64,000 nucleotides of DNA from a cyanobiont of Ornithocercus magnificus (lineage in GTDB: Bacteria > Cyanobacteriota > Cyanobacteriia > PCC-6307 > Cyanobiaceae): NCBI GenBank assembly GCA_007996965.1, contig BIMP01000001.1:1054001-1118000 (forward strand), given 5' to 3'. The translations under genes and the position numbers were made by a program. Of the stretch, positions 10,154 through 23,439 are shown piece after piece. How positions within the stretch are numbered: position 1 is the first letter of the stretch; every line of letters starts with the position of its first letter. The notes below the pieces were generated by a model. That model was not told the origin of the DNA. It was given only the letters and a program-made list of their open reading frames with translations, and did no database searches.

Positions 10154-11557
10154 ATGGCTTGCATAATCGCTGCTCCTGCAAGTGGGAGTGGCAAAACTCT
10201 AGTCAGCTTAGCAGTCACAGCCTGGGCAAGGCAACGGGGAATGAGCCTACAGCCATTCAAGGTAGGACCTGATTATCTAGATGCACAGCTACTGAGTGCT
10301 GCGGCTGGCAAACCATGCCGGAACCTTGATACAACTCTTTGTGGTTACAGCTGGGTGCAAACTTGTTTCCATTACCACGCGCCTCGGGCTGATCTCGCAT
10401 TGGTAGAAGGCGTGATGGGACTATTTGATGGAGTTGGCAGTGGTCAACAAGGAAGCACTGCTACTATAGCTCTTTTACTCAACCTACCAGTTATCCTGGT
10501 AGTAGACGGAAGTGGCCAAGCTCAATCCCTTGCTGCCCTTATCTGTGGCTTTCGCGACTTTGACCCAAGACTAAGGCTGGCAGGCGTAGTGGTTAACCGT
10601 GTTACCAGCAAGCGCCATAGACAACTGCTAGAGGAAGTTTTAGAAGGAATTAGTATGCCAATGCTTGGCTGCCTACCAAAGCAGCCAGCTTTGGAACTGC
10701 CATCGCGCCATCTTGGGTTAGCACCAGCCCATGAACTCAAGGATTTTGATGACCGTCTGGATATTCTGGGAGATCTGACCAACAACTATCTCGATCATGA
10801 ACACCTAGTCCGTATATTACGAAGCTCGGCAAGTAGCAATTCAGTAGACCCAATTGTTACTTGGGCAACACATAATGTGCCAGCTCTAAATAGCACTAGG
10901 GGCGACTTAGCAGTAGCAGTGGCAGAGGATGAGGCTTTCCACTTCCATTATGCCGAGACACGTGAATGCTTAGAGGCTATTGGTATAACACTAATAACAT
11001 GGAGTCCTCTAGCAGATGAGAAGATTCCTAGGGCTGCTGGTTTATTTATTCCTGGTGGCTTTCCGGAACAACATGCTGCTAGGCTTAGCACATGCCATCG
11101 TAGTCTTGGGGAGCTGCGCCGCTGGTTTCGCCGCCGTCCACTATATGCTGAGTGTGGTGGCATGCTTCTGCTTGGTAGAAATCTCTGCGACCTCGAGGAT
11201 AAACCACATCCAATGGCTGGCTTACTTCCCTTCGAAGCTCGTCGTGGTGAACCGCAAGTTGGTTACCGCACTATGAAACCGTTGGGAGATGGACTACTTG
11301 TGCGTGCTGGTGAGATATGGCGTGGTCACGAGTTTCACCATTGGCAGCTAAGTTCTGAGGGTCTAGATTTATCTTCACACCAACCGAAGATCCGAGAACT
11401 ATGGCAAGTTGAAGGCTGGCGGAGCAAATCTATAGATGAGGGATGGAGTATTCCAACAACACTGCATGCCAGCTGGGTTCATCTTCATTGGGCTAGTTGT
11501 GAGATAATCCCATGCCGTTGGCGTGCTGCAGTAGCTGCAGTCAAGGTTGATTCATAA
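10154..11557 (+). CDS. cobB: Cobyrinate a,c-diamide synthase
   Basis: CobB/CbiA-type amidotransferase that amidates carboxyls a and c of cobyrinic acid in corrinoid (pseudocobalamin) synthesis, using ATP and glutamine. The N-terminal half is a dethiobiotin-synthetase-like ATPase with the P-loop APASGSGKT at about residue 6 and a KVGPDYLD motif. The C-terminal half is a class I glutamine amidotransferase with FIPGGFPEQHA and the nucleophile cysteine in YAECGGMLLLG. Length 467 is normal. It starts 21 bases after opcA, so it may be read through from zwf-opcA. A 10-base-pair inverted repeat lies downstream. Confidence 0.94.
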   Translation: MACIIAAPASGSGKTLVSLAVTAWARQRGMSLQPFKVGPDYLDAQLLSAAAGKPCRNLDTTLCGYSWVQTCFHYHAPRADLALVEGVMGLFDGVGSGQQGSTATIALLLNLPVILVVDGSGQAQSLAALICGFRDFDPRLRLAGVVVNRVTSKRHRQLLEEVLEGISMPMLGCLPKQPALELPSRHLGLAPAHELKDFDDRLDILGDLTNNYLDHEHLVRILRSSASSNSVDPIVTWATHNVPALNSTRGDLAVAVAEDEAFHFHYAETRECLEAIGITLITWSPLADEKIPRAAGLFIPGGFPEQHAARLSTCHRSLGELRRWFRRRPLYAECGGMLLLGRNLCDLEDKPHPMAGLLPFEARRGEPQVGYRTMKPLGDGLLVRAGEIWRGHEFHHWQLSSEGLDLSSHQPKIRELWQVEGWRSKSIDEGWSIPTTLHASWVHLHWASCEIIPCRWRAAVAAVKVDS

Positions 11558-11659
11558 CTGTAAATTTCTGTTTGCTGATCTCAAAACCTAGTATGTAAGC
11601 AAGCTTGGAAACAACAAGTTCAACTATCAGAATCTATCAGACTTGACAGCCTATAGACT

Positions 11660-11698
11660 ACGGATCTGGTCTAGAATAATTAGCTACTCCAGATCCGT
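11660..11698. terminator. Inverted repeat between convergent genes, terminator-like
   Basis: ACGGATCTGG at 11660-11669 is perfectly complementary to CCAGATCCGT at 11689-11698, giving a 10-bp stem with a 19-base loop. It sits between the 3' ends of cobB and the convergent DUF212 gene, where a bidirectional terminator is expected. There is no clean T-run on either side, so intrinsic termination is unproven. Confidence 0.45.
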
Positions 11699-11701
11699 CA
11701 T

Positions 11702-13206
<1,505 letters not shown>

Positions 13207-14088
13207 TCAAGCAAATAGATCATCTAGATCATGGTTTAACCCACAGCAACGCAGCCAGATTAACACTGTGTTGACTAGCAGCATCGTGACCGTCATTGGA
13301 CCGACACCACCAGGAACAGGAGACAAAGCAGCAGCAACTGTCTTTACTTCGTCGGCACGTACATCACCACAAAGTCCACCCCCAGGGCGGCGATGAATCC
13401 CAACATCTACCACCACTGCTCCAGGACGGACATGCTTGGCACCGATCATCTCTGGTTGTCCAGCTGCTACTACCAAAATTTCAGCATCTCCAGTAACCTC
13501 AGGAAGGTTGCGAGTATGGGAATGGGCAACTGTCACAGTTGCATTAGCTGCCTGCAGCATTAGCGCCATCGGCTGGCCAACAAGGATACTACGCCCTACT
13601 ACCACAGCGCGTTGTCCGGGCAATTTGATGCCATTATGTTGCAACAGTGCCATGATTCCGGCTGGAGTGCAACTACGTGGTCCTGGCTCTCCTCTAAGTA
13701 AGCGACCGAGATTGGTGGCATGAATTCCGTCAGCGTCTTTGTCAGGAGTGATTGCTGCAAGCAACGGACGCTCATCTAGATTTACTGGCAAGGGCAGCTG
13801 CAGCAGGATGCCATCGACGTCACTATTTGTGTTTAAGCGCTCTATTATTTCCATGACATCTTCCGCAGGCGTCCCAGATGGCAGACTAGTCCCATAACTC
13901 AGTACCCCAACTCTCTTACAGGCCTTTTCCTTGTTCGCTACATAGATCGCACTAGCAGGATCTTCTCCAACCCTCAGGACAGCTAATCCTGGTGGTCGAC
14001 CCATGCTTACAAGTCTATTTGCAATAACTTGACGCAACCTTTCCTCTACAAGGCCTGCTAGTTGCCGGCCATCAAGTCTCTGCACCAT
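13207..14088 (-). CDS. folD: Bifunctional methylenetetrahydrofolate dehydrogenase/cyclohydrolase
   Basis: FolD interconverts 5,10-methylene-THF and 10-formyl-THF for purine and formyl-Met-tRNA synthesis. Family motifs include [13 protein letters not shown] (catalytic Lys), [19 protein letters not shown] (NADP site) and [14 protein letters not shown]. The 293-residue length from the inner ATG fits the family. The open frame extends 42 codons further upstream, into the divergent HD-phosphodiesterase gene, but this extension is Arg/Gly/Ser-rich and unlike FolD, so it is not used. The 118-base distance to crtE's upstream frame and common strand suggest co-transcription. Confidence 0.96.
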   Translation of the reverse strand: MVQRLDGRQLAGLVEERLRQVIANRLVSMGRPPGLAVLRVGEDPASAIYVANKEKACKRVGVLSYGTSLPSGTPAEDVMEIIERLNTNSDVDGILLQLPLPVNLDERPLLAAITPDKDADGIHATNLGRLLRGEPGPRSCTPAGIMALLQHNGIKLPGQRAVVVGRSILVGQPMALMLQAANATVTVAHSHTRNLPEVTGDAEILVVAAGQPEMIGAKHVRPGAVVVDVGIHRRPGGGLCGDVRADEVKTVAAALSPVPGGVGPMTVTMLLVNTVLIWLRCCGLNHDLDDLFA

Positions 14089-14162
14089 TAGCCTGCCCCG
14101 ACACCGCTCCCAGCATCCTGTCAGAAGAGAGCTAGCTTTGCCCCAAGAGCGCCCGCCGCCCT

Positions 14163-16253
14163 GTGGCTTCCCGTGTGAAGAAGTTGTGGCGAAACTGGAT
14201 CCGCGCCGAGTCATTCCACTGCGTAGCCTTTTGCTGGGCAGTTTTGCCGAAGACCACGCTGCTGTTTACCTGTGTTGTTGTAGCAGTGGTCTTCAGTTGG
14301 CCGTGGCTGGTAGGAACTAATTTGAAGCCAGGTCTACTAGCTCCTTTTAACACCTATGCTCCGAGAAGTGCTAGCGTTGTAAACAGTGAGGCTCTCGAGC
14401 AACAGCAGTCTAAGCTGAGATTGCATAGCTCTCTGCAATTCGTTGATACCCGAGAGACGACTCGCTTGAAGCAGAAGCTGGAACAGCAACTAGTGCAGCT
14501 AGAGCAGATATCCTACGGCAAGAGCAATGACTATGCCAAAACAGAGAACCTCAGTACAGCTGAGGAAAAATGGCTTAGCAGCCGAACCCCTGAGGAGCAA
14601 CTCATTTGGAGCATAATCCTTCATAGTGCTGTTGACCGAATACTAAATCAGGGACTAGTAGGCACACTGACCGCTGAACAGCTGCGTCGCGCCGCTTCCT
14701 CGCAGCTTACTGACCTTGGCAGGATTAACAGTCCTGCCCGTACACTTGGCAGTCGTCTTCTGGCAAATGTCTTTCAGGGAGCTAGTAATCTGTGCATCGA
14801 TCTAGCCTGCAGCCAGGAAAAGCTTGAGGAGTTAGTTGATAAGCAAGGTATACCAGTAATTGAGATATTGAAAGGGGATCTAATAACTTATAAAGGCGAA
14901 TATATTAGCCGTCAAGCTTATGACCTCCTTGACTACTTTGAACTAGTTAGTTGGCAACCACAATTCTCCCTCTGGTTACCTCACTTTTTGGAGGCTTTTG
15001 CCGGATGCGGAGTATTATTGCTCTTAATGCGTTGGGAGTATCCTTATTTAGAAGTGCGTCATGGCCTATTAGCTTTGGGGCTTTTACTAATGACGCAGTC
15101 AGCAAGATTGTGGTTTGAGACTGCTATCAATCCATTAGCAATGATCGTGCCACCAACTCTATTACTAGCTCAGAGTATTGGTGTAGCTAGTGGGCTTGCC
15201 TGGATGTCTGTAGCTGGATTGCTCTGGCCAATACCTGCAGGTGGTTTTGGGGAAGAAAGGCTTATGGTGGCTTGTGCTATTGCCGCGATTTCAGCACTGC
15301 AAGCCAGGCATATGCGTAGTCGTACCCAACTACTGCAACTCATGATGATGCTTCCTTTAGGTGCCTTGGTCACTGAACGTCTACTTCTACATAACCAGTT
15401 CAATACCAACATCTGGAGTCAGTTAGCCTCGAGGGCTTGGGAGCTGTCTTCAGAGGCGCTTTTTACGGCGACTATGCTTATGCTAGCTACCTTAGCAATC
15501 CCAGTTCTGGAGTCTTTTTTTGGTCTACTTAGCCGTGCACGCCTGATGGAATTAGCTGACCAGGAAAGGCCCTTGCTGCGTCGTCTCTCCTCTGAAGCAC
15601 CAGGTACTTTCGAGCACACGCTGATGATCTGCGGACTTGCTGAAGAAGCTGCTCGAGTTGTTGGCGGCGATATTGACTTGATCCGCGCAGGAGCACTGTA
15701 CCATGACATAGGCAAGCTTTATGCTCCTGGTTGGTTTATTGAGAACCAGAGTAACGGGGTTAATCCCCACGATATACTTGACGATCCTGAGGCTAGTGCT
15801 AGCATCCTCCAGGCACACGTTGATGAGGGATTAAGGCTGGCTCGACGTCACCGACTACCTCAACCAGTTGCAAGTTTTATACCTGAGCACCAAGGCACAC
15901 TGAAAATGGGCTATTTTCTACACCAAGCCCAAAAACTTAATCCACTCGTTGAGGAAAACCGCTTTCGTTACCGAGGACCTGTACCCCGCTCTCGGGAAAC
16001 TGCCATATTGATGTTAGCGGATGGCTGTGAGGCTGCCCTACGTTCACAGCCACCAAACACATCAGATGCTGAAGCGTGCCAAATAGTACGTCGGATTATT
16101 GATGCAAGACATCGAGATGGCCAACTACATGAAAGCGATCTGAGTGAACTCGAGACGGAGTTGATGGTAAGAGCCTTTGTAAGAGTTTGGCGCCGCACAA
16201 GACATCGTAGAATTCCGTACCCAGTTGCAACACAGCCTGGTCTTCAGGCATGA
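14163..16253 (+). CDS. pgpH: PgpH-type membrane HD phosphodiesterase (7TMR-HD)
   Basis: A 696-residue membrane protein with the layout of the PgpH family, which hydrolyses cyclic di-AMP in bacteria where it has been tested. One N-terminal membrane segment (about 35-55) precedes an extracytoplasmic 7TMR-HDED region (about 60-280) that includes [13 protein letters not shown]. Seven membrane segments follow (about 285-470). The cytosolic HD domain has [19 protein letters not shown] with His514-Asp515, and a downstream HV...PEHQGT. The start is GTG; the spacer to folD is short, so the promoters of this divergent pair must overlap. Substrate is inferred from the family, not from sequence. Confidence 0.9.
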   Translation: MASRVKKLWRNWIRAESFHCVAFCWAVLPKTTLLFTCVVVAVVFSWPWLVGTNLKPGLLAPFNTYAPRSASVVNSEALEQQQSKLRLHSSLQFVDTRETTRLKQKLEQQLVQLEQISYGKSNDYAKTENLSTAEEKWLSSRTPEEQLIWSIILHSAVDRILNQGLVGTLTAEQLRRAASSQLTDLGRINSPARTLGSRLLANVFQGASNLCIDLACSQEKLEELVDKQGIPVIEILKGDLITYKGEYISRQAYDLLDYFELVSWQPQFSLWLPHFLEAFAGCGVLLLLMRWEYPYLEVRHGLLALGLLLMTQSARLWFETAINPLAMIVPPTLLLAQSIGVASGLAWMSVAGLLWPIPAGGFGEERLMVACAIAAISALQARHMRSRTQLLQLMMMLPLGALVTERLLLHNQFNTNIWSQLASRAWELSSEALFTATMLMLATLAIPVLESFFGLLSRARLMELADQERPLLRRLSSEAPGTFEHTLMICGLAEEAARVVGGDIDLIRAGALYHDIGKLYAPGWFIENQSNGVNPHDILDDPEASASILQAHVDEGLRLARRHRLPQPVASFIPEHQGTLKMGYFLHQAQKLNPLVEENRFRYRGPVPRSRETAILMLADGCEAALRSQPPNTSDAEACQIVRRIIDARHRDGQLHESDLSELETELMVRAFVRVWRRTRHRRIPYPVATQPGLQA

Positions 16254-16537
16254 AAATAATAATATGCGTTGCAGATGTGCTACCTGATAAGTAGCTCTTA
16301 TAGCAAGAGACTAACATTTATCGTATGCCCTAATGTTAACTTAGCTAACAATATTATCGACAGTTGAAAACATTGCTAGGCAGGAGGGGAAGATCAAACC
16401 ACAAAGGATATAAATAGCAGTCTAATAAGTTAAGAAGCAAGTGTACATTCTACGTACAGATGTCCTAAAAGTTGGCTAGGGTAGTCTAATCTAGCTATAA
16501 GTAGGCTAGCTGTTTAGCATGATTATACTGTGATTTC

Positions 16538-16774
16538 TCAGAGACAGATCATAGGATATGCCACGGTACGCCAACGACCAGAAGGAGTCATCCTCTCTAT
16601 ACCAATTCCCATTGATCCAAGTGCGCAAGTGCGTCCTTGGCCCTCGCACCAGGTACGTGCGGCGCTGAGAGCACTATCAAGTGACTCATAAGGTGCATCA
16701 AGTACAGGATGTGGAGTGCCGTCGAGTGCTACAAGGCGGAACTCAGTCGACTGTAAATTTGTTGTCCTTTTCAT
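16538..16774 (-). CDS. Small conserved-looking protein of unknown function
   Basis: A 78-residue soluble protein with residues FRLVALDGTPHPVLDAPYES, a helix DSALSAARTWCEGQG and a final GRWRTVAYPM. The pattern resembles small picocyanobacterial proteins of unknown function; I cannot assign a role. A strong Shine-Dalgarno AGGAGG (complement of 16783-16788) lies eight bases ahead of the ATG at 16774. It is only two bases from an in-frame GTG at 16780, so the ATG is the start. No partner gene is close: spacers of about 290 bases lie on both sides. Confidence 0.75.
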   Translation of the reverse strand: MKRTTNLQSTEFRLVALDGTPHPVLDAPYESLDSALSAARTWCEGQGRTCALGSMGIGIERMTPSGRWRTVAYPMICL

Positions 16775-16782
16775 TCTCACGA

Positions 16783-16788
16783 CCTCCT
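16783..16788 (-). promoter_or_regulatory. Shine-Dalgarno site that fixes the start of the 78-residue protein
   Basis: The minus strand reads AGGAGG here, followed by eight bases and ATG. This is one of the few textbook ribosome-binding sites in the window and argues for genuine translation of the small gene. Confidence 0.75.
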
Positions 16789-17072
16789 GGGGCGAGCTGC
16801 AACTAGAAGTACAAGCGCTTTGTCTAGATGTAGTGAACTACTTCTATCATCTCATGAAGGCTTACGTCGCGCTACACCAAGCTAGGCTTGCGACCGCTAG
16901 TCTTCGACAGCAAAAAAACAAGATGATTTCTCACATGATCTCGCTAACTATCTGAAGCTCATATCTTAGCAACACAATGCCATCATGTTTGCTTCTGGTA
17001 AAGCTAATCTCGAGTTTAGTTGTGTCAGACAAGCCAAAACTTCCAACAGAAACAGCAACAGCTCACTTTAGA

Positions 17073-18695
17073 CTAGATCTTAGGCTTGCCAAGGACAATA
17101 TCCCTCTGGGGATGTAGCGTACGAGAACCAGCTGCTGATATGAGTCTATTCAGTGCATTAAGAAAGGCATTAGCAGCAGCTACTACTACATCAGTGTCAG
17201 CAGAATGACCGGAGAACATCTGACCATTGCGGCGTAAACGGATAGTGACTTCTCCCATTGCATCAATACCCTCAGTAACTGATTTGACAGAAAACTCAAC
17301 TAATTCGTTAGGTTCAGCAATTAGGTGATTCAAGGCACGACAAACTGCGTCGACAGGACCGGTGCCAATAGCAGCAGCAGTGCACTCTTTACCATTTTGC
17401 TCTGCTACTGTTACAGTAGCTGTGGGGTGCAAATCCGATCCACAGCTGACCTGAACATGTCTAAGACGAAAACGTGATTCTGACTGCTGGGTCTGCACTT
17501 GTCCACTAACGATTGCTTCCAAATCTCTATCAGTAATTTCTCGTTTTCTGTCAGCAAGTTCTTTGAAACGTGCAAAAGCCTCATCAAGATCTTCACGGCC
17601 AAGATTGTAGCCAAGTTCCTCAAGACGTGCCCTAATTGCGCTCCGTCCGCTAAGTTTGCCTAAAGATATACGGTTGTTGGTGAGGCCAATAGTGCGAGCA
17701 TCAATAATCTCGTAGGTAAGGCGGTTCTTGAGGATACCATCTTGGTGGATACCTGATTCATGAGCGAAAGCATTGGCCCCAACAATAGCCTTGTTTGGCT
17801 GAACAGCCATGCCAGTAAGATTTGAAACAAGCCGCGAAGTCTTGGTAATTTCTTCAGTACAAACTGCTGTAAGAGGGGCAGAACTGTCTGGTGTACGGCC
17901 AAAGAATGGATTGTAATATCGACGTCTAACGTGCAAGGCCATTACCAACTCCTCAAGAGCAGCATTACCAGCTCTCTCACCAATACCGTTAATTGTGCAC
18001 TCTACCTGGCGAGCTCCACAGGTCACAGCTTCAAGGAAGTTAGCTACTGCCAGACCGAGATCATTGTGGCCATGAACACTGAGTACGGCCTTATTAATGT
18101 TTGGGACATGGTAATTAATACTAGAGATCAGTTGTCCGAACTCTTTAGGGGTTGCGTAACCAACTGTATCGGGTATGTTAATAGTGCCAGCTCCTGCATG
18201 AATAGCTGCTTCAATAGCCTGGTATAAAAATTCTGGGTCACTACGGCCTGCATCCTCACAAGAGAACTCTACATCGTCGACCAAGGAGCGAGCATAGGCT
18301 ACCATTTCTGGGATGATAGCGAGAACTTCAGTACGGGATTTACGCAGCTTATGCTTAAGGTGGATATCACTAGTAGCAATGAAAGTGTGAATCCGGCGTA
18401 AGGGTGCTGGGGCTACGGCATCAGCACAAGCTTTTATATCGGCATAAGATGCTCGAGCTAAGCCACAGATAATTGGTCCTTTATCACTGCCTACTTGCTG
18501 AGCAATACGCTGAACAGCGACAGAGTCACCAGGGCTTGCAAAGGGGAAGCCAGCCTCAATCACATCGACGCCAAGTCTGACTAGTTGTCGGGCAATGGCA
18601 AGCTTCTCATCTAGGTTGAGACTAGCTCCCGGTGACTGCTCACCATCCCTAAGGGTAGTGTCGAAGATCAGGACGCGGCCCGGATCTTTGGCCAT
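17073..18695 (-). CDS. leuA: 2-isopropylmalate synthase
   Basis: First committed enzyme of leucine synthesis: condenses acetyl-CoA with 2-oxoisovalerate. The 540-residue length from the inner ATG ([14 protein letters not shown]) is typical. The catalytic motif [13 protein letters not shown] is near residue 10, metal-binding HGHND near 200, and the C-terminal regulatory LeuA dimer domain (about 375-520) for leucine feedback is present. The frame is open 26 codons further to 18773, but that stretch lacks family similarity. It stands alone, with long spacers on both sides. Confidence 0.95.
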   Translation of the reverse strand: MAKDPGRVLIFDTTLRDGEQSPGASLNLDEKLAIARQLVRLGVDVIEAGFPFASPGDSVAVQRIAQQVGSDKGPIICGLARASYADIKACADAVAPAPLRRIHTFIATSDIHLKHKLRKSRTEVLAIIPEMVAYARSLVDDVEFSCEDAGRSDPEFLYQAIEAAIHAGAGTINIPDTVGYATPKEFGQLISSINYHVPNINKAVLSVHGHNDLGLAVANFLEAVTCGARQVECTINGIGERAGNAALEELVMALHVRRRYYNPFFGRTPDSSAPLTAVCTEEITKTSRLVSNLTGMAVQPNKAIVGANAFAHESGIHQDGILKNRLTYEIIDARTIGLTNNRISLGKLSGRSAIRARLEELGYNLGREDLDEAFARFKELADRKREITDRDLEAIVSGQVQTQQSESRFRLRHVQVSCGSDLHPTATVTVAEQNGKECTAAAIGTGPVDAVCRALNHLIAEPNELVEFSVKSVTEGIDAMGEVTIRLRRNGQMFSGHSADTDVVVAAANAFLNALNRLISAAGSRTLHPQRDIVLGKPKI

Positions 18696-19451
18696 GAGAG
18701 AGTTCCAAAGAAGGCTGTTTAGTGGAGGTAAGGTTTTAGGGAAAGTCCAGATAATAGACTCTGGCAGATCCACAGTGTATGTTTATCCTGACGCCAGTAT
18801 GAACTGTAGATAGACCAGCCCTTGCTTTTGGTACTTTATGCTTACTTTTTCCATATTAGATCATCAAAGGCAGGATGCCTCAAGAAAAACTAGTTCTTTC
18901 AAGCTCTCCTTGAGTACTATCTGCCACTCCTTGAGCCAACTTGGAGAGTGCGTGTAAACTCTATGTGTGTTCACGCTATCACAATAGAATTGTCTTTTAC
19001 TCTTCTCTCACTACTCAGTGATTATGAATTGCAGAGTAAGTTCCCGGTCTAGCTTCGAAAGTGGCATGATTCCTTAGGCAGCTCAATTTCGCTAACAGTA
19101 GCTCTCATTGAGCTGTTAGCAAATACCCAGCTAGGGGTTTTGATCACTAGCTGGAAAGCCAAACACACAGTGTTGGTGGCTTCAACTAGCGTTTCTTCGC
19201 TCCGCATAGCTGAAGAATAGTTAAGCCACTCACTTGTGGAGCTATTCATGACCATTTGCCTCTTCATCCAAGAGCATCTGGAGACAGCAAGTGCCAATCT
19301 GCATGCTGTTGTGTATATAAACAAACGTATATAAACATCGGCATCTAAACTAATAAAGTGCTACTTAAATATTTAGCTGCCTGGGTTTACTTAACATAAG
19401 AGCCCTAATTAGCTGAGTTGCTATAAAGCATTAGTTCATATTATGTGCTTC
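18696..19451. other. Long spacer with no supported gene
   Basis: About 750 bases between leuA and crtL. A minus-strand open frame at 19049-19324 encodes 91 residues but lacks a ribosome site and any recognisable pattern; it could be a lineage-specific or decayed gene. Nothing else coherent is seen, and the leuA promoter should lie in the first part. Confidence 0.4.
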
Positions 19452-20753
19452 TTAAGGAGTGGGTTTTTCTGGATTCCGGCCAGCAGATTGACGTTGTCTT
19501 TGATTCTGGTCAGAAGGTAATCCTAAAACGAGACCGCGCCGAACGCTGGTCGGGGCTAACATAAATAAATGTAACATTACCATTATTAGTTGGTGAAGCG
19601 ACAGTGTGTTCGCAAGGAAACCTGACCACTCGGAAGTAGGCAGAGAGAAAAAAGATTGGAAGAACTGCCGCAGTCTTTTCTCATCAAAGGCCATCAACCG
19701 CTCAAGACCAAACTGAAACAGACGATGGCGCCACACCATTTCCCTGGGCCAGAGTGCCTGCCAGCCATGGCGTGCTAGCGCAGCACTACCAAGAATTGGC
19801 TGTTGTTCCAAGGCCGAAGCAATAGCTGCCGCCACTGCAGGCGCTCGACGGAGCAAGCCCCCAACCATATATCCTGAAGCAGGGTGCACCATACTTGCGG
19901 CACTCCCAAAAGCTAACAGAGGCTGGTGTAGGTCTGGGAGTGGTAAGTTCATTGGGAATAAACAATGCTCCCTATGAAGAATCTGGTTTACTGATACACC
20001 ACGCTGAGAAAGTCGAGTTTGGAGACGTTGTGACAGTTCTGCCTCTGGCAGTGGTGGTGCTAATGCCAGTGATGTTTCTTCCACAAAAAAGATCCCATCT
20101 CCCATGTCCATGGCATAGAGAAATGTTGGAGGACTAGCCCTACTGCTGTCATCGAGGTGGTTAGGGCGAAAGTCCATCAACACAAACTGGTCAGGATCTA
20201 CCGGTGGACGATTAAAACGACCAACAATGCCGTAAGCAGCTTGTTGTGCAGTAATATTGGAAGATGGGTGGCGGCGAATAAATGATGTCTGGTGCCCAGT
20301 TGCATCAACAACAACACGGGCTCGGAACTGCTTCCCTGATTGAATACTCACTAATGTGTAGTCCCCACACACCACCACTGAACTAGCCACGCCACGGCAG
20401 CACTGCATTCCTTTACAGCGTTCTAAAAGCCAAAGCCTTAATGCTTCTCTATCAAATAGTCCGTAATCGAGCCGATGGTAATGGGGAAACGACTCTTCAG
20501 TAGTTTGCCCATTTCCAAAGTAGCTGACGGTATTTTTCCAGCGATGGCTGAGAAGATGGGTGATGTTGCAGCTTTCTAATTCAAAAGCCCAAATGCCGTA
20601 GGTATTTAGCCAAGGTTCCTCAGCAGCACTTGGCGCAATTAGGCCTACGTTAATTCTGCGCTCCACTAACTCTGCAGCCAGACAGAGTGCTGCAGGGCCA
20701 TCGCCGAGTATTAAGACATCAACTTCTCTACTGCCTAGGTTCAACATCTTCAC
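19452..20753 (-). CDS. crtL: Lycopene cyclase, CrtL type
   Basis: FAD-dependent membrane-associated enzyme that cyclises lycopene ends to form beta- (or epsilon-) rings on the way to beta-carotene and zeaxanthin. The N-terminal dinucleotide motif is [17 protein letters not shown] (about residues 14-30), followed by the cyclase signature [13 protein letters not shown]. The conserved VVVDATGH and [19 protein letters not shown] are at about 150 and 270. Length 433 is normal. The GTG start overlaps the gyrA stop as GTGA, and an ATG lies two codons in. Coupling to gyrA is typical of picocyanobacteria. Beta versus epsilon specificity cannot be decided by eye. Confidence 0.9.
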   Translation of the reverse strand: MKMLNLGSREVDVLILGDGPAALCLAAELVERRINVGLIAPSAAEEPWLNTYGIWAFELESCNITHLLSHRWKNTVSYFGNGQTTEESFPHYHRLDYGLFDREALRLWLLERCKGMQCCRGVASSVVVCGDYTLVSIQSGKQFRARVVVDATGHQTSFIRRHPSSNITAQQAAYGIVGRFNRPPVDPDQFVLMDFRPNHLDDSSRASPPTFLYAMDMGDGIFFVEETSLALAPPLPEAELSQRLQTRLSQRGVSVNQILHREHCLFPMNLPLPDLHQPLLAFGSAASMVHPASGYMVGGLLRRAPAVAAAIASALEQQPILGSAALARHGWQALWPREMVWRHRLFQFGLERLMAFDEKRLRQFFQSFFSLPTSEWSGFLANTLSLHQLIMVMLHLFMLAPTSVRRGLVLGLPSDQNQRQRQSAGRNPEKPTP

Positions 20754-23341
20754 AAATGACTTTCTATCTTGCTGTTTGGTCCACCATTACTCTCGGGTGG
20801 CACAAGAACAACTCCTGAAAGTCGATCCCCCTGGTCAAGACGCTGTAGCCTCACACCAGTTGCTGCACGTGACTGCTGAGGAATATCATCAGCACTAGTA
20901 CGAACAATCACACCTTTCTCGCTAACTAGCAGCAGTTCCTCCCCAGTCCCAAGCACACGCAGGCCGACAAGTTCATCACCCTTGCGGCGAAACTTCATTA
21001 CTCTTAGCCCCATGCCTGCTCTCTTTTGCAACCTAAACTCAGTAACTGGCACACGCTTACCCAGGCCGCTTGCAGATGCTACTAGTACCCAAGGTCCGCT
21101 GCTGCTAGCATTTATAGTCTCATTACTTGTTTCACCTCTGTCGCTTGAAGCAATTCTGTCTGCTAATTCTGCCGGCAACACATCCATACTTACCAGGCTA
21201 TCCCCATCACGTAGTGTCATTGCACGAACACCACGAGCTGTGCGGCTAAGAGTACGTAGTTCCTCGTCAACTAAACGAAAGTGAATAGTCATGCCTTTGC
21301 GAGAACCAATTAGAGCACTATCGCCCACATTCGCAAGTCTTACCCAAGCTAGAGCATCACCTTCTTCAAGGCTAATAGCTATTAGGCCGTTAGAACGGAT
21401 ATTGGCGAAAGCTGATAACTGGGTACGCTTGATGTAGCTGCCTCGAGTGAGCATCAGGAGGTCAGTATCGTCACTGAAGCTGCTAACAGAGAGCAAAGAA
21501 GTAATCTCTTCATCACGTGGAATCAGCAGAAGTTGAACTACAGGAGTCCCCCTAGCAACACGACTACACTGCGGCACACGGTAAGACGATAGAGCGTAGG
21601 CTACACCGCGGTCGCTGAACAGCAGTAAAGTGTCGTGGTCATTGCAACTAATGAATAACTTTACAGCCTCTTCAGCTTGGTTGCGGCGAGTACCAGCTCT
21701 ACCACGAGTACCTCTGCTTGTGGCCTCAAACTCGCTAACTGGCATTCGTTTCAGATAACCGGTCTCGGTAAGGAGTACTACTGACCGCTCATTTGCAATG
21801 AGATCTATGTCCTCAAGACCAGCTTCTAAGTTAAGAATTTCGGTACGTCGTGGCATAGGGTGACGATCCCTGAGCTGTTTTAGTTCTTCTCGGATGAGCC
21901 CAAAGACTCGCTCCCTTCGCTCAAGAATATCTTTGTAGTCTGTGATCTTGACAGCCAGGTCTTCATGTTCAGATCGTATCTTGTTTGCCTCAAGTGTTGT
22001 AAGCCGTCTTAGTTGCATCTGAAGAATGGCATCTGCCTGGACTTGGTTTAGTCCATGACAGTCTTGCAACTGCTGACGTGCTATTCCCGTGTCAGCTGCT
22101 GCACGAATTAGAGCGATGATTGAATCTATCTGACAGAAAGCTAATAGAAGTCCCAGCAGTACTTGATCGCGCTCCTCAGCTTTACGAAGCAGATAGCGAG
22201 TGCGTCGTTCAATTGTCTCGACACGAAAGTCAAGGAAGACCTGAAGCATACTGCGTAAGGTAAGCAGCACCGGCTCACCTTCTACTAGAGCCAGCATGTG
22301 TGCACTAAAGTTGCTTTGTAGTGGTGTCAGCTTGAATAGGTTGTTGAGGACTACTTGTTGATAGACATCTCGCCTTAACTCAATGACAATCCGCATGCCT
22401 TCGCGGTCACTCTCATCACGGATATCGGAAATTCCCTCTAATTTTTTATCATTGACTAACTCGGCTATGCGTTCTATGAGCGCTGCTTTATTGGTCTGAT
22501 AGGGTAACTCTGTAACAATCACAGCATTGCGGTCTGCCCGGCCTGGAACTGAAATTGTCTCTATCTTTGCAACACCACGCATAGCTATCGACCCACGACC
22601 TGTGCGATAAGTGTCATAGATGCCACTATGGCCGAGAATCTGACCGCCTGTGGGAAAGTCAGGGCCAGGGATCAATGTCATCAAGTCACGGTCACTAATA
22701 TTGGAATCCGTAAGCATAGCTAGCAGGCCCGTGATCAACTCCCCTAGGTTGTGAGGAGGGATGTTAGTGGCCATCCCAACAGCGATACCTGAAGACCCAT
22801 TTAGGAGTAGCTGGGGAATCCGTGCTGGAAGGACAGTTGGTTCCTGCTGAGATGCATCAAAGTTGTCGGCGAAGTCTACTGTTTCAGACTCGATATCCTT
22901 AAGTAATGAGTCTGTTGTGAGAGCTTGCAACCTTGACTCAGTGTATCTCATGGCAGCTGGTGGATCGTTGTCGATGGAGCCAAAGTTGCCGTGGCCGTCG
23001 ATTAGGGGCATCGACATTGAGAAGTCCTGAGCCATCCGTACCAATGCGTCATAGACAGCAGTGTCGCCATGGGGATGGTACTTACCGAGCACCTCACCCA
23101 CAACACGAGCGCATTTGCGATAGGGGCGACCGTTGATAAGGCCGAGCTCATACATTGCGTACAAGATCCGGCGGTGTACTGGCTTGAGACCATCTCGCGC
23201 ATCTGGAAGGGCCCGACCTACGATTACGCTCATTGCATACTCTAGGTAGGAGCGCGACATCTCATTGCGGAGATCCGTCTGGATTATTCGATCGTCGGAC
23301 TCGCCAGAACCGTCGCTTCCAGACCCAACTGGATCCGCCAT
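20750..23341 (-). CDS. gyrA: DNA gyrase subunit A
   Basis: Breakage-reunion subunit of the type II topoisomerase that introduces negative supercoils. The protein is 863 residues. The winged-helix region carries the quinolone pocket ([20 protein letters not shown]), with the catalytic tyrosine at 133 in MRYTES. The C-terminal half has the six-bladed beta-pinwheel repeats (such as [17 protein letters not shown] and [10 protein letters not shown]). The N-terminal 20 residues are a Gly/Ser/Asp-rich extension. The gene is divergent from a CAAD-domain gene and translationally coupled to crtL. Confidence 0.97.
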   Translation of the reverse strand: MADPVGSGSDGSGESDDRIIQTDLRNEMSRSYLEYAMSVIVGRALPDARDGLKPVHRRILYAMYELGLINGRPYRKCARVVGEVLGKYHPHGDTAVYDALVRMAQDFSMSMPLIDGHGNFGSIDNDPPAAMRYTESRLQALTTDSLLKDIESETVDFADNFDASQQEPTVLPARIPQLLLNGSSGIAVGMATNIPPHNLGELITGLLAMLTDSNISDRDLMTLIPGPDFPTGGQILGHSGIYDTYRTGRGSIAMRGVAKIETISVPGRADRNAVIVTELPYQTNKAALIERIAELVNDKKLEGISDIRDESDREGMRIVIELRRDVYQQVVLNNLFKLTPLQSNFSAHMLALVEGEPVLLTLRSMLQVFLDFRVETIERRTRYLLRKAEERDQVLLGLLLAFCQIDSIIALIRAAADTGIARQQLQDCHGLNQVQADAILQMQLRRLTTLEANKIRSEHEDLAVKITDYKDILERRERVFGLIREELKQLRDRHPMPRRTEILNLEAGLEDIDLIANERSVVLLTETGYLKRMPVSEFEATSRGTRGRAGTRRNQAEEAVKLFISCNDHDTLLLFSDRGVAYALSSYRVPQCSRVARGTPVVQLLLIPRDEEITSLLSVSSFSDDTDLLMLTRGSYIKRTQLSAFANIRSNGLIAISLEEGDALAWVRLANVGDSALIGSRKGMTIHFRLVDEELRTLSRTARGVRAMTLRDGDSLVSMDVLPAELADRIASSDRGETSNETINASSSGPWVLVASASGLGKRVPVTEFRLQKRAGMGLRVMKFRRKGDELVGLRVLGTGEELLLVSEKGVIVRTSADDIPQQSRAATGVRLQRLDQGDRLSGVVLVPPESNGGPNSKIESHL

Positions 23342-23439
23342 AGATGACTTGAGTGACCATCAGCCAGGTTATCTGGCACTTTATCAGCCCTGCTTGTAGG
23401 GGGGCAGTTTTAAGCTCCCCGCCAGGAACACTTCAAGCT

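Noticed and set aside
14089-14214. N-terminal extension of FolD
   Set aside because: It overlaps the divergent HD-phosphodiesterase gene and is unlike the FolD family; the inner ATG fits.
16854-16955. 33-codon plus-strand frame in the spacer upstream of the 78-residue gene
   Set aside because: Starts with ATG but has no ribosome site or domain character and lies opposite a supported promoter region.
19049-19324. Minus-strand 91-codon open frame between leuA and crtL
   Set aside because: No ribosome site, no family resemblance and unremarkable composition; kept only as a note in the spacer entry.
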